Of a stretch of 64,000 nucleotides of DNA, positions 16,125-24,363 are shown piece after piece (position 1 is the stretch's first letter; each line of letters begins with the position of its first letter). Where the stretch lies: NCBI RefSeq assembly GCF_003994415.1, contig NZ_CP034689.1, positions 4,960,001 to 5,024,000 of the forward strand, in the 5' to 3' direction. Under the pieces are notes generated by a model. That model saw only the letters and a program-made list of their open reading frames with translations. It did no database searches and was not told the DNA's origin. The translations under genes were made by a program, and so were the position numbers. Source of the stretch: Achromobacter spanius. GTDB lineage: Bacteria; Pseudomonadota; Gammaproteobacteria; Burkholderiales; Burkholderiaceae_B.

Positions 16125-17267
16125 TTACAGTCCCAATTCCCGCGCGATCAATTCGCGCTGAATCTGCGAGGTGCCGCCTCCGACGGTCGCGTTGCGGGCA
16201 TCGCGCCAATGCCGTTGCATCGCGTGATCCGTGGTGTAGGCGTGTCCGCCCAGGATCTGCATCCCCGAGGCGGTGACCCGCTGAAGCATCTCTGAAACGT
16301 AGAGCTTGGCCATGCTGGCTTCCTTGCGGCACGACAAGCCATTGTCATAGCGCCAGGCGGCCATCGCGGTCAGCCAGCGGCCGCATTCCACCTCGGTCGC
16401 CATGTCGGCCAGCATGTGCGCGATGGCCTGGAACTGGCCGATGGGGCGCCCGAACTGCTTTCTTTCCTGGGCGTAGATCGTGGCGTCGTTCAAGGCGCTG
16501 CTGGCGCAGCCCAGATAGTTCGCCGCGAGCGTGATGCGCTCGCGTTCCAGATGGCGTCCGATATATCCCCAGCCTTTGCCTTCCTCTCCCAGCAGATAGC
16601 GCGAGGGCACGCGCACGTCGTCGAAGTAGATTTCCGACAGGCCCAACACGCGGCGGCCGATGACGTCCAGACGCCGGATGGTGATGCCCTTGAGATCATT
16701 GGGCACCAGGAACAGGGAAATGCCATCGTGCCGCTTGTCGCTCTTCGCGGTCCTGACGGCCAGCACGATGTGGTTGTCGGGCGCATCCGCGCCGCTGGAG
16801 AACACCTTCTGGCCGTTGATCAGCCAATCATCGCCGTCGCGCCGCGCGCTCGTGGTCAGCGACGCCGCATCCGACCCGGAACTGGGCTCAGTGAGGCTGA
16901 ACGATAGCTTGGCCTCGCCTTGCGCCACGCGCGGCAGGAATTCGCGCTTCAACTCCTCTGGCGCCACATCCGCCAGAATCGAGCAGCCCCAGGCCTGTAG
17001 CGCAATGCGCGTCGCGAAGTCCACGCTGGGCTTGGCGACCTCTTCGTAGAGGATGATGCAATCAGACATCGGACTGCCCATCCCGCCGTACTCGGCCGGG
17101 ACTACCATGGAGACAAAACCGGCGTCGACCATAGCCGCATAGACTTCCTCCGGATACGAACCGTCGCGGTCCCACTGCCTAACTTTTTCGGGCGTGCACA
17201 TTGAATGCACAAGCCGTTCGATCGCCGAACGCAACATGATCTGTTCTTCAGTTTGATTAAAGTCCAT
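16125..17267 (-). CDS. Acyl-CoA dehydrogenase
   Basis: The 380-residue flavoprotein starts MDFNQTEEQIML with GGAGG 6 bases upstream. It shows SFSLTEPSSGSDAASL (FAD/substrate loop), the WLINGQKVFSS strand and the C-terminal LQRVTASGMQILGGHAYTTD with a terminal GGGTSQIQRELIAREL. In the catalytic-base region GGHAYT replaces the GG-G(Y/F) with downstream Glu of many members, so the catalytic Glu cannot be placed with certainty from reading alone. It introduces an alpha,beta double bond into an acyl-CoA and passes electrons to ETF. It is transcribed from the minus-strand sigma-54 promoter at 17455. Confidence 0.92.
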   Translation of the reverse strand: MDFNQTEEQIMLRSAIERLVHSMCTPEKVRQWDRDGSYPEEVYAAMVDAGFVSMVVPAEYGGMGSPMSDCIILYEEVAKPSVDFATRIALQAWGCSILADVAPEELKREFLPRVAQGEAKLSFSLTEPSSGSDAASLTTSARRDGDDWLINGQKVFSSGADAPDNHIVLAVRTAKSDKRHDGISLFLVPNDLKGITIRRLDVIGRRVLGLSEIYFDDVRVPSRYLLGEEGKGWGYIGRHLERERITLAANYLGCASSALNDATIYAQERKQFGRPIGQFQAIAHMLADMATEVECGRWLTAMAAWRYDNGLSCRKEASMAKLYVSEMLQRVTASGMQILGGHAYTTDHAMQRHWRDARNATVGGGTSQIQRELIARELGL

Positions 17268-17454
17268 CTGCTTGCCTCCGAGATATTCAATTGCACCTCT
17301 GACAGTCGAGTGCCTCATGCGCGAGGAGTCTGTACAGGTGTGAAGATAGGAATTGACCAAGTTGCCTTGTATCAGTTTCTTCTGGGGTCTCTGGCGTTAC
17401 TCAATCTACCGGCTCGTCCGACGCTGACGCGGGAGTATTACAGCAATCAATGGA

Positions 17455-17470
17455 TGCAAAATTCGGGCCA
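17455..17470 (-). promoter_or_regulatory. Sigma-54 (-24/-12) promoter for the acyl-CoA dehydrogenase gene
   Basis: Read on the minus strand it is TGGCCCGAATTTTGCA with exact GG-N10-GC spacing; the predicted start is near 17445. A large inverted repeat lies directly upstream at 17493-17537. Confidence 0.72.
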
Positions 17471-17492
17471 GCGTCCCCGACCGCAACTCTTG

Positions 17493-17537
17493 CTCATTTG
17501 AGCTCATGGCACTGTCCGTGCGATGAGCACAAATGAG
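17493..17537. promoter_or_regulatory. 45-bp inverted repeat upstream of the sigma-54 promoter (candidate enhancer site)
   Basis: Arms CTCATTTGAGCTCATGGCAC (17493-17512) and the complement of CTCATTTGTGCTCATCGCAC (17518-17537) match at 18 of 20 positions around a 5-base loop. There is no T tract on either side, which argues against a terminator. It lies about 25-70 bp beyond the -24 box of the minus-strand promoter, a typical enhancer location. Confidence 0.5.
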
Positions 17538-17922
17538 TGGCCCGAGTACACATTTTTGTGTCTCTAGATTCCTGTTCGCGCCTCTCACTTCAATCCTTAT
17601 ATGAGCGCTTCCGTCCGCCTGATCTCCTGAAGTGACTATTATTGATGGAGGCAATTGGCTGTGTAGACGAGCCCCTCCGGCGCTCTCCTGCGGCAAATGA
17701 AAAGTTTCGTCTCCTAAAAATTTCGCCTGGCGACTTCTTCAATCCGTCAGAGGGGTGGGATGACGCCGACAAGCCTTCCCCCGTTGAGCGGTGATCCCGG
17801 CCGTCCGTCGGCACCTGCTCAATGAGGTCAGGCTGGATCAGGAATACCCTCATGTCCAAGGCGGTGTCGATTAATTACCCCTCTAGAAACGCGATGCAGG
17901 CAGAAGTAGAATTTTTTCGATT
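17538..17922. other. Intergenic stretch without recognisable gene
   Basis: About 385 bp between the inverted repeat and the alcohol dehydrogenase fragment. Only short, unsupported frames occur, and base composition is less GC-rich than the island to the left. It marks the border between the CoA island and the degenerate region. I see no promoter or RNA gene. Confidence 0.5.
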
Positions 17923-18176
17923 GGCGCCGGTGCTTTGCGCTGGCGTCAATGGCGCCCCCCGTCCGGCAGTCGGATTGTCATCTCCTGCATCGGCGGAGTC
18001 GACTGGATGGCTGTGCAGTACGCCAAGGCGATAAGCCTGAGCGTTGTAGCCGTGGATGCGGACGACGCCAAGCTCGACTTGGGCCGCGCGAGGGCGCCAA
18101 GGCCACCATCAACTCCCTGACCACCGATCCGGTCTCCGCGGTGTCGCCGAGACGTTCGAACGAGCGCTGGGCATGG
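17923..18176 (+). pseudogene. Zinc-type alcohol dehydrogenase fragment (AdhA/AdhP type)
   Basis: The fragment is readable only by switching frames. APVLCAGV (the stretch before the cofactor domain) is followed by the Rossmann-region remnant GGVDWMAVQYAKAISL and VVAVDADDAKLDL, then INSLTTDPVSAV and ETFERALGMVRR. Both N- and C-terminal coding parts are missing and at least two frameshifts are present. It is fused at about 18177 to the repeated segment carrying a lysR 3' end. It is not derived from the intact dehydrogenase gene at 57614, whose sequence is clearly different. Confidence 0.7.
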
Positions 18177-19322
18177 TGCGGCGCACCGACGTGGCGCTCC
18201 CCCCCACGGAGCGACGCTATTCGAGGCGTTCAAGGCCGCGGGCCTGAACCAAAACCGCCAGCGCAGTGCCTGAACGCGGCCCGTCAAGACGATTTCGAAG
18301 TTTGCGGGGTACGCTAGCCGCGAGCATCAGTCGCGTTTGGGGTCGAATAATGCGGCCTTGCTGGCCGGCAAGAACCCGGCTGACCAGGCGTATCCCGCCT
18401 ACTGGGCGAAGCGTCCTTCGGCATCCTGCGGATCGGAGGGCACGACAACCACAGTTCGTTCGGACTACGGCGCTGGCGCTGATTGGAGCGACCTGACGAT
18501 TCCCCCCGATAGGCACAGAGTCCCTACGAACCTGCCCATCCCCCGGCGGCGCGTCACCGAACGTCCGGCCCGAAAGATATGCGTGAGCTCGCGCAACTGG
18601 ATCGAATGCAGGAATCCCCGAGAGAGATTCGATGACCCGCCCCGACAAGTCAATGTCCTCCGCACGAGAGGCAAGCAGGGTCAACGCCGTGAATAATAGC
18701 GCCAGGTGGGACGGCAACACGCTGGTCTCCGACAGCGTGTCTCTGAATTTCCACCTTCAACGCCCACAGCGAGACAGCCCCGAAGTCGTTCACCTTGGGT
18801 AATGCCTGGAGAAGCGCGCAACACTGCATCATTCCGGCCGATGCCATCTTCGAGCCTGACTGGCGCTTAGGCACGGCCGCCGCGACCCGCTTCACCCGGA
18901 CGGCACACCCATCGGCATTGCACGTTTGTCGCACCGGTACCGCGATCCCGCCGGGCAATGACAGGAAAGCTACACCAAGCTGACCATCAAAGCGGGCAAG
19001 GACCCGCTTTTCCGTGAATACCACCAGCCCGGCAAAGAAAAGCGCATGGTTGTCATCCTGCCTGAGGGCGCTTACCGCGATTGGTTTACCGCGCCTGTCG
19101 ACGAATGCGGGGATTTCCTGGTGCCCATTCCAAGCGACAAGCTGGTGGCCACACCCGTGCCCTAAGTCGGCCGCATCGTATCAATAGCAGCAGCCACCGG
19201 CTGCATGCGAGGCTGAGCGGCGCGTCATCCAGAACTTGACACTCGAAATCGGTCTTCCGGACGTCATATCCGGCTGTAAGCCAAGGTCGGAAGCCGCCGA
19301 CGATGGGGTCCGTTTTCGGCCA
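18177..19322 (+). repeat. Duplicated segment, copy 1 (lysR 3' end plus SRAP pseudogene)
   Basis: About 1146 bp related to 39397-40091. Both copies begin at TGCGGCGCACCGACGTGGCG, the 3' end of a lysR gene, and end near a shared GATGGGGTCCGTT. Copy 1 carries about 454 bp (about 18431-18884) that copy 2 lacks. The copies differ by scattered substitutions, so the duplication is old. Copy 1 abuts an alcohol dehydrogenase fragment on its left, whereas copy 2 continues from an almost complete lysR gene, so copy 2 holds the parental junction. Confidence 0.88.
18756..19165 (+). pseudogene. SRAP/YedK-type (DUF159) DNA-protein crosslink sensor, degenerate copy 1
   Basis: The reading FNAHSET, then CIIPADAIFEPDW and TRFTR, then after a frameshift DGTPIGIA, YRDPAG (followed by an in-frame stop), SYTKLTIKA, FREYHQPGKEKRMVV and LPEGAYRDWFTAP, is the order of SRAP-domain proteins. 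These use the N-terminal Cys2 to bind abasic sites in single-stranded DNA. That N-terminal MCGR motif is not found here, and one frameshift and one stop are present, so the gene is dead. A shorter relic lies at 39650-39934. Confidence 0.78.
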
Positions 19323-19382
19323 TAAGCTGAAATCCAGCCGAGGGACGTCCGAGGTTAAACCGGGTGCACTTTAGAAGAGGAA

Positions 19383-19574
19383 CTACCGGAAGCGCTCTCC
19401 GAGCGCGAATTCAACTGCCGCGTCGACATGGATCGAAACCGAATCGAAACCCGGCAATGCGTTGAAATGCTTGCTCCGCACGCGCAGATCGTTTGCCTCG
19501 CCGACCTCGAAGAACAAACCTTCGATTATGCGGAGCAGCCACACGTTCGAAACCTGGTTCAACCAGGAATTCAA
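19383..19574 (-). CDS. Short ORF or gene remnant, function unknown
   Basis: 63 codons on the minus strand ending ...AAVEFALGERFR. The composition (LLRIIEGLFFEVGEANDLRVRSKHF) looks protein-like rather than random, and the frame stays open upstream of the ATG through YDWGL. It may be the 3' remnant of a larger gene cut at the left border of the mntP region. I do not recognise a family. No ribosome site is evident. Confidence 0.3.
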   Translation of the reverse strand: MNSWLNQVSNVWLLRIIEGLFFEVGEANDLRVRSKHFNALPGFDSVSIHVDAAVEFALGERFR

Positions 19575-19620
19575 ACCCCAGTCGTAGATAAGAATGTAAT
19601 TTATCCCTTGCGCCGCGCTG

Positions 19621-20196
19621 TTAGGTAGCAGTGAGGTGCTCGTAGAGAATCGTGGCGCCTACCATGATCAGCACGAGCCCCCCCACCAGCTCGGCGCGTT
19701 TACCTATGAGCGAGCCTAGCGCCCGGCCAGCCATGACACCGACGGTGACCATGACAAACGTACAGAAGCCGATGACGAGCGAAACCGCGATAATGTTGAC
19801 GTCAATGAACGCAAGTCCTACACCCACCGCCATGGCATCGATGCTTGTGGCCAGACCCGTAAGCGCAATCGCGGCGATTTTCTTCTCTTTGCTTGATACC
19901 GGCGCCGCCTCTTCCCCCTCATCCGGCTGACTCGCTTTGTAGATCATATGCGCGCCTAATCCAATCAGGAGCACGAAAGCCAACCAGTGATCGTAGGCTT
20001 CAATAAGATTTGACGCCACAGAGCCAAGCAACCACCCAACGGCAGGGGTGATAGCTTCCACCACGCCGAAAATAAGGCCGATCTTAAGCGCCTCGAAGAG
20101 GCGGGGTTTGTACATGGCGGCGCCGCGCGCGAGGGCGGCGGCAAATGCGTCGGTGGACATGGCCAAGCCGAGCATGAAGACAGAGATGGGATTCAT
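19621..20196 (-). CDS. mntP: Manganese efflux pump MntP
   Basis: The 191-residue inner-membrane protein has six predicted hydrophobic segments in two repeats. Each repeat carries the MntP signature with acidic residues in the membrane: LAMSTDAFAAALARGA (about 9-24) and GLATSIDAMAVGVG (about 108-121). A central hydrophilic loop (QPDEGEEAAPVSSKEKK) separates them. It exports Mn2+. The ATG at 20196 gives the usual family length; the longer frame runs into the riboswitch leader. Expression is predicted to be controlled by the yybP-ykoY element at 20270-20376. Confidence 0.95.
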   Translation of the reverse strand: MNPISVFMLGLAMSTDAFAAALARGAAMYKPRLFEALKIGLIFGVVEAITPAVGWLLGSVASNLIEAYDHWLAFVLLIGLGAHMIYKASQPDEGEEAAPVSSKEKKIAAIALTGLATSIDAMAVGVGLAFIDVNIIAVSLVIGFCTFVMVTVGVMAGRALGSLIGKRAELVGGLVLIMVGATILYEHLTAT

Positions 20197-20269
20197 GGTA
20201 AGAAGTCGGCCGGGCATTGTGGGACACGACGAACATCGTCCGCGCCCGGCCTGGGCTGTCGGAAGATGC

Positions 20270-20376
20270 TCGTTGGTCTCGCCTACGCTGGGTTGCCTTC
20301 GCCACGGCCGTGGGGGCCGAGCTTGTTGACGAAAGCTTCTTCCAGGCAATCTGGAAGCCGGCTACTCCCCAAAGAG
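20270..20376 (-). ncRNA. yybP-ykoY family manganese riboswitch
   Basis: On the minus strand the leader begins UUUGGGGAGUAGCC (complement near 20359-20373), the conserved first strand of the yybP-ykoY motif. It continues with CGUCAACAAGC, GGCGAAGGCAACC and GAGACCAACG (complement 20270-20280). This motif is typically found upstream of mntP, binds Mn2+, and turns expression on. A further hairpin (GGACGAUG/CGUCGUGUCC, about 20219-20241) before the start codon could be the expression platform. Confidence 0.82.
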
Positions 20377-20383
20377 GATCGCT

Positions 20384-20412
20384 ATTGTAGCGGCGCCGCC
20401 CACGATTGCCAA
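20384..20412 (-). promoter_or_regulatory. Sigma-70 promoter of the mntP leader
   Basis: TTGGCA (complement of 20407-20412), 17-bp spacer, TACAAT (complement of 20384-20389). The predicted start is near 20377, at the first base of the riboswitch. Confidence 0.75.
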
Positions 20413-20568
20413 ATTGGCGGCCGCCACTACGACAGCAATCCAAGCACAACAGTCGTTGGTTAGAGCACATCCGAACTTCCGCTTTGGGTCGGTCGGAAGC
20501 CGCCGTTCGGCGACGGCCGGGCCTATCCGTGATTTTGTGTGCGGGGCATATCATGAGGACTAAAGATC

Positions 20569-20936
20569 ATGGATATGCCGATGAAGAAGAAACGCACGGC
20601 AGCCGCTCAGGCAGCGGCCCGTGGGCGGCTGCCTGAAGTGCCGGCCGAGTTGCTGGACCATCTGGTCAAGGGACCGATGACGCCCAGCGAGGTTCAAGAC
20701 CTGTTCCCGCGCACGACGGTGCAGACCTGCATTGTGCATCTGATCCGCAACAGCCTGGATTACGCGTGTTGGAAGGATCGCAAGGCCGTGGCGGCCGAGC
20801 AGGGGCTGCAAACATTCGCCGATGGGCCCTGGGGGATCAAGTACCCAACGATCGTCGCGGCCTGGCAGCGGGCCTGGGAGAACGTCACGCCGTTCGTCGT
20901 CTTCCCGCCGGACATCAGGCGCGTGATCTATACGAC
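20569..20936 (+). pseudogene. IS256-family transposase, left part (internally deleted)
   Basis: The N-terminal PEVPAELLDHLVKGPMTPSEVQDLF of an IS256 transposase is joined directly to FPRTTVQTCIVHLIRNSLDY from its second half, so most of the catalytic core is deleted. It continues through WGIKYPTIVAAWQRAW and FPPDIRRVIYTT and breaks off at about 20936, exactly before the family motif NAIESLNMQLRK, which reappears at 22017. Confidence 0.85.
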
Positions 20937-21049
20937 GGATGAAAACGACAAGCCCCAACGCGATTTTTTTATGAAATCCGTGTCCCCGGCCATAACAGTG
21001 GGGCGTCGCGCCCCTTGGGGCGCGCCTCCTTCCATCTTGAGAACAGCCG

Positions 21050-21771
21050 TTGATAGGTACGTTCAGCCTGCGCAGCGACGGCCCGTTCTTCAGGCCGATT
21101 GCCACCGTGGTGTTTACGCCGGTGATGGTCAGCAGACTGCGCAGTCGTTCGTCACTGATACTGACCTGCGCCAAGGCCCGGTCCACCTCTCGCAGATCTT
21201 CACCAAGGCGGTCCAGTTCCCGCAGGCGTTGCTCGACGCCCAAGCGCTCATCCATTGGCAGAGGCTGCGCGCCGAGCCACACCCGTCCCTTCTCGCCAAA
21301 CAGGTGCGTAGCAGAACACCGCGCGATCAGATGCACAGCCAGCACCGCATGGACTCCGTTCTTGAGCCTCGTGCGTTGCCGAACGAGTTGTGCCCGGCGC
21401 GAGACCTGTCGGCGTAGAGCCAGCGTGTTCTCGTCGGGCATCCAGACTTCGGGCAGGAAATGGCTCGCGTACAGTTGTGCGAGCACCGCCGCGTCAATCT
21501 TGTCTGTCTTGACGCGAGCCTCGGCGATGAGCCGTACCTGTAGCGGGTTCGCAATCGCCACGCGCGCCACATGCGGGCGAAGCACATTGACGATGGCAGC
21601 GATGTTGCCCGTCGCCTCGAGCACCACATGATCGCTCTTGTGCAACTTCGCGGCAAAGCGTTCTAGTTCATCTCGTCTCAGCCCGGCACGGCCACCTGCA
21701 CGCAGTACGCCGTCCTCCAGGTACGCAATCTCAGCGACGGAGCGAGAAACATCTAACCCTACGATTCGCAT
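21050..21771 (-). pseudogene. IS110-family transposase, N-terminal fragment
   Basis: MRIVGLDVSRSVAEIAYLEDG begins the RuvC-like DEDD domain of IS110 transposases; LEATGN, KTDKIDAAVLAQL and the RRAQLVRQRTRLKN helix follow. Similarity runs to LLTITGVNTTVAIG (about residue 225), and the C-terminal transposase_20 part with the Ser nucleophile is lost. It is inserted in, and antisense to, the IS256 relic. Confidence 0.82.
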
Positions 21772-22016
21772 AACCGTTCTCCCATTCGAATGAATGTAGG
21801 GAGCCGGTGGGACAGCACGACAACTACGGATTCGCGCTCGCAGCGCAACTGGGCGGGTCGCAGGGGCGGCCAACTACTAACACGAGCTCGCGGCTCATCG
21901 TATAAGAACGGCCTGACCACCCGAAGTGCTCCCCAGTGCCCCGTGTCCCGAATGGTCACATCCATACGCCGGAACTGCGCGGCGCGGAACGGTGGGGCGC
22001 TGGCTATATCATGCCG

Positions 22017-22230
22017 GTTACCAACGCCATCGAGAGCTTGAACATGCAATTGCGAAAGATCATCAAAGACGCGCGGTCACTTCCCCACCGACGAGGCCGC
22101 CATCAAGCTCCTATGGTTGGCGCTACGCAACGTGCTGGCCAAGTCCGTGAGGGCGACCTTCGACTGGAAAGCCGCCATGAACCGGTTTGCTATCCTGTTC
22201 GGCGAACGGTTTGCTGCGGCGCGGGGATAA
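22017..22230 (+). pseudogene. IS256-family transposase, C-terminal part
   Basis: NAIESLNMQLRKIIK is followed by a frameshift, then RGHFPTDEAAIKLLWLALRN, WKAAMNRFAILFGERF and a stop at 22230, the normal end of IS256 transposases. It belongs to the left part that ends at 20936. Confidence 0.82.
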
Positions 22231-22274
22231 CAACTTTTAAAACGCCTCGCCCACAGAAATACGGACAGGCTCCC

Positions 22275-22595
22275 AACCGCGCCCCTACAACTTTCACCCA
22301 ATGCTGAGCCCCCGTCCGCGCCCAAGGGCCGCGTCCCCCAGTCACCGCCTCCTTCTTCGATTGAACGGCGGATTGGTGGCGACTGCCTTCACCACCGCCC
22401 CTCCCGCCAATCACAGGTGAGATTGCTCCCCTGCCGACGCAGGCCCGCCACAGCGGTCAAACGGTAGACACTCGGCAAACACCACGGCCACGACTCCAAC
22501 CGGAGTCGTGCTGGCCGGAACGGTGACGCAGCCGCAAGTCAAATGTCCACGCTATGTACGTCAAGGCCGTAGGGCATCTACCAGTATCCTTTTCA
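22275..22595. other. Intergenic stretch with a perfect hairpin
   Basis: No gene is recognised here. CACGACTCC-AACC-GGAGTCGTG (22489-22510) forms a perfect 9-bp stem, extended imperfectly by GGC/GCC outside. It may terminate read-through from the insertion element before the operon that follows. No T tract is present. Confidence 0.45.
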
Positions 22596-22607
22596 TTAGC
22601 GATCTAA
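22596..22607. promoter_or_regulatory. Predicted MarR operator upstream of the aldehyde dehydrogenase operon
   Basis: TTAGCGATCTAA is one mismatch from the palindrome TTAGA-N2-TCTAA. It shares the extension AAGTATT with the sites at 34061 and 35224. A possible -10 TATTCT (22609-22614) follows on the plus strand, but no good -35 is visible. Confidence 0.6.
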
Positions 22608-22837
22608 GTATTCTGATTGAAGCCCGCAAAGACGGGCCGCCCTTTCCGTGGCTCACGATCAGGAGACATCCCCATGTGCCCGCCCAGCGCCCGGCCTCCC
22701 TAGCTTCTGTCCATCTTCAAGATCCGTCGCCTCGGATCGACCATCGTGAGCCCTCAGCGCTCCAGGAGCACAAGTATCCCGACCTGCCCCGAAAAGGAAT
22801 GGCAAGGGACGAGCTCGTCTTTCAAAGAGGAAGCTTG

Positions 22838-24349
22838 ATGAACTCTGATTTACCCAATGCTGCGCATGAAGTACCAGGCCTGAACGCATCGATGCCTTCA
22901 AATCTCGATCTCTATTACGGGGGATCGTGGCATCGCCCAGCGCACGCGCGCTACTCCGTTATCCGTAATCCCGCCACAGGGGGGAAGATCTGTGACGTCG
23001 CGCAAGGGTCGACCGCGGATGTAGAGAGCGCCATTACCGCAGCGCAAGCCGGTTTCCTGGCGTGGAAGGCCATCCGCCCCCTGGAACGCGCCAAGTCGAT
23101 TCGCGCCTTTGCCCAACGTCTTCGAGAGAACGCCAAGGAACTCGCGCTGATAGACGCGGCGACCGGGGGAAATCCGTGGCGCGACCTGGTCATGGACGTG
23201 GAAATTGCCGCATCGCAACTTGACTTCTTTGCAGGGCTGGTAACGGAGATGAAGGGGCATTCCGTGCCCATGGGGCCAGGCGATTTTTCGTTCTCGGTGC
23301 GCGAGCCCTTGGGCATCGTTGCCCGCATCATTCCCTTCAATCACCCCCTCATGTTCTCCGCCGGCAAGGCAGCCGCCCCGCTCGCTGCCGGCAATTCGCT
23401 GATCATCAAGCCGCCGGAGCAGGCGCCCGTTTCTGCGCTGCGACTCGCGGAGCTGTCCGAGGGCCTGTTTCCCGCCGGCGTATTCAATGTGATACCTGGC
23501 GGAAAGGAAGTGGGTGCGGAATTGGCGTCGGATCCGCGCGTTTCCGCTGTTGCGGTCATAGGGAGCGTTGCAACGGGAATCGCCGTCGGTCGAGCCGCCG
23601 CCGAGACCGTCAAGCCCGTACTGCTGGAGCTCGGGGGAAAGAATGCGTTGATCGCATATCCCGACGTCGACCCTGCCACGGTCGCAGCCGCGGTCGTCGC
23701 AGGGATGAATTTTTCCTGGTGCGGGCAATCCTGCGGCTCGACGAGCCGAGCGTTCATTCACGCCGACATCTACGACGAAGTAAACCGGCTACTCATCGAC
23801 CACTGCCAGGCGCTTGTCCCCGGCATCCCGACGGATCCTGCCACCACCATGGGCTGCATCATCAGCCGCGCGCAGTACGACAGCATTCGCCAGTACATCG
23901 AGCTTGGGAAACAGGAAGGAGCGCGTCTGCTGTGTGGCGGCAAGCCGCCCACGGACCCGCGGCTCCAAGGCGGCTTCTTCCTGGAGCCCACCGTGTTCGT
24001 GGACGTCAAGCAGCACATGCGCATCGCGTCCGAAGAAATCTTCGGCCCGGTTCTTTCGGTGCTCAAGTGGGAAGACGAGGGCGCAATGCTGCAAGACGTG
24101 AACGCCCTGCCCGTTGGCCTCACCTGCTCAATCTGGACCCATGACCTGCGGCACGCCCAGCACTGCATCGCCAATGTCGAGGCTGGCTACGTGTGGGTGA
24201 ACGAAACGTCGAAGCACTTCCTTGGCACCCCGTTTGGCGGTCACAAGCAGTCCGGCCTGGGACGCGAGGAATGCCTTGAAGAACTTCTGAGCTTCTCCAA
24301 GGAGAAGAACGTCTACCTGAAGGCGGTGCCCAGCCATCGCACCGCGTAA
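22838..24349 (+). CDS. NAD(P)-dependent aldehyde dehydrogenase
   Basis: 503 residues with all ALDH landmarks: RIIPFNHPLMF (cofactor entry), the Rossmann GSVATG, LELGGKNAL (catalytic Glu) and the GQSCGSTSR active-site Cys, then EEIFGPVLSV and the closing TPFGGHKQSGLGREE. It oxidises an aldehyde to a carboxylate. The ATG at 22838 has AGAGGA 6 bases upstream; the longer open frame upstream lacks family similarity. It is the first gene of a four-gene operon with a cupin, a Bug receptor and a benzoylformate-decarboxylase-like ThDP enzyme. Context suggests an aromatic aldehyde such as 2-formylbenzoate, which is inference. Confidence 0.92.
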   Translation: MNSDLPNAAHEVPGLNASMPSNLDLYYGGSWHRPAHARYSVIRNPATGGKICDVAQGSTADVESAITAAQAGFLAWKAIRPLERAKSIRAFAQRLRENAKELALIDAATGGNPWRDLVMDVEIAASQLDFFAGLVTEMKGHSVPMGPGDFSFSVREPLGIVARIIPFNHPLMFSAGKAAAPLAAGNSLIIKPPEQAPVSALRLAELSEGLFPAGVFNVIPGGKEVGAELASDPRVSAVAVIGSVATGIAVGRAAAETVKPVLLELGGKNALIAYPDVDPATVAAAVVAGMNFSWCGQSCGSTSRAFIHADIYDEVNRLLIDHCQALVPGIPTDPATTMGCIISRAQYDSIRQYIELGKQEGARLLCGGKPPTDPRLQGGFFLEPTVFVDVKQHMRIASEEIFGPVLSVLKWEDEGAMLQDVNALPVGLTCSIWTHDLRHAQHCIANVEAGYVWVNETSKHFLGTPFGGHKQSGLGREECLEELLSFSKEKNVYLKAVPSHRTA

Positions 24350-24363
24350 CCCCTGGAGTGTCG

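Larger units (their letters stand above)
20519..22274 (+). mobile_element. IS256-family element relic, interrupted
   Basis: Imperfect terminal inverted repeats were found by eye: left GGGCCTATCCGTGATTTTGTG (from 20519), right (minus strand from 22274) GGGAGCCTGTCCGTATTTCTG. Between them lie two pieces of an IS256 transposase and, between the pieces, an IS110-family transposase fragment in the opposite direction. No clear target-site duplication is visible. The element is inactive. Confidence 0.72.

Noticed and set aside
20560..21095. C-terminal extension of the IS110 frame down to 20560
   Set aside because: IS110 similarity stops near 21095; the rest is antisense to the IS256 fragment and only happens to be open.
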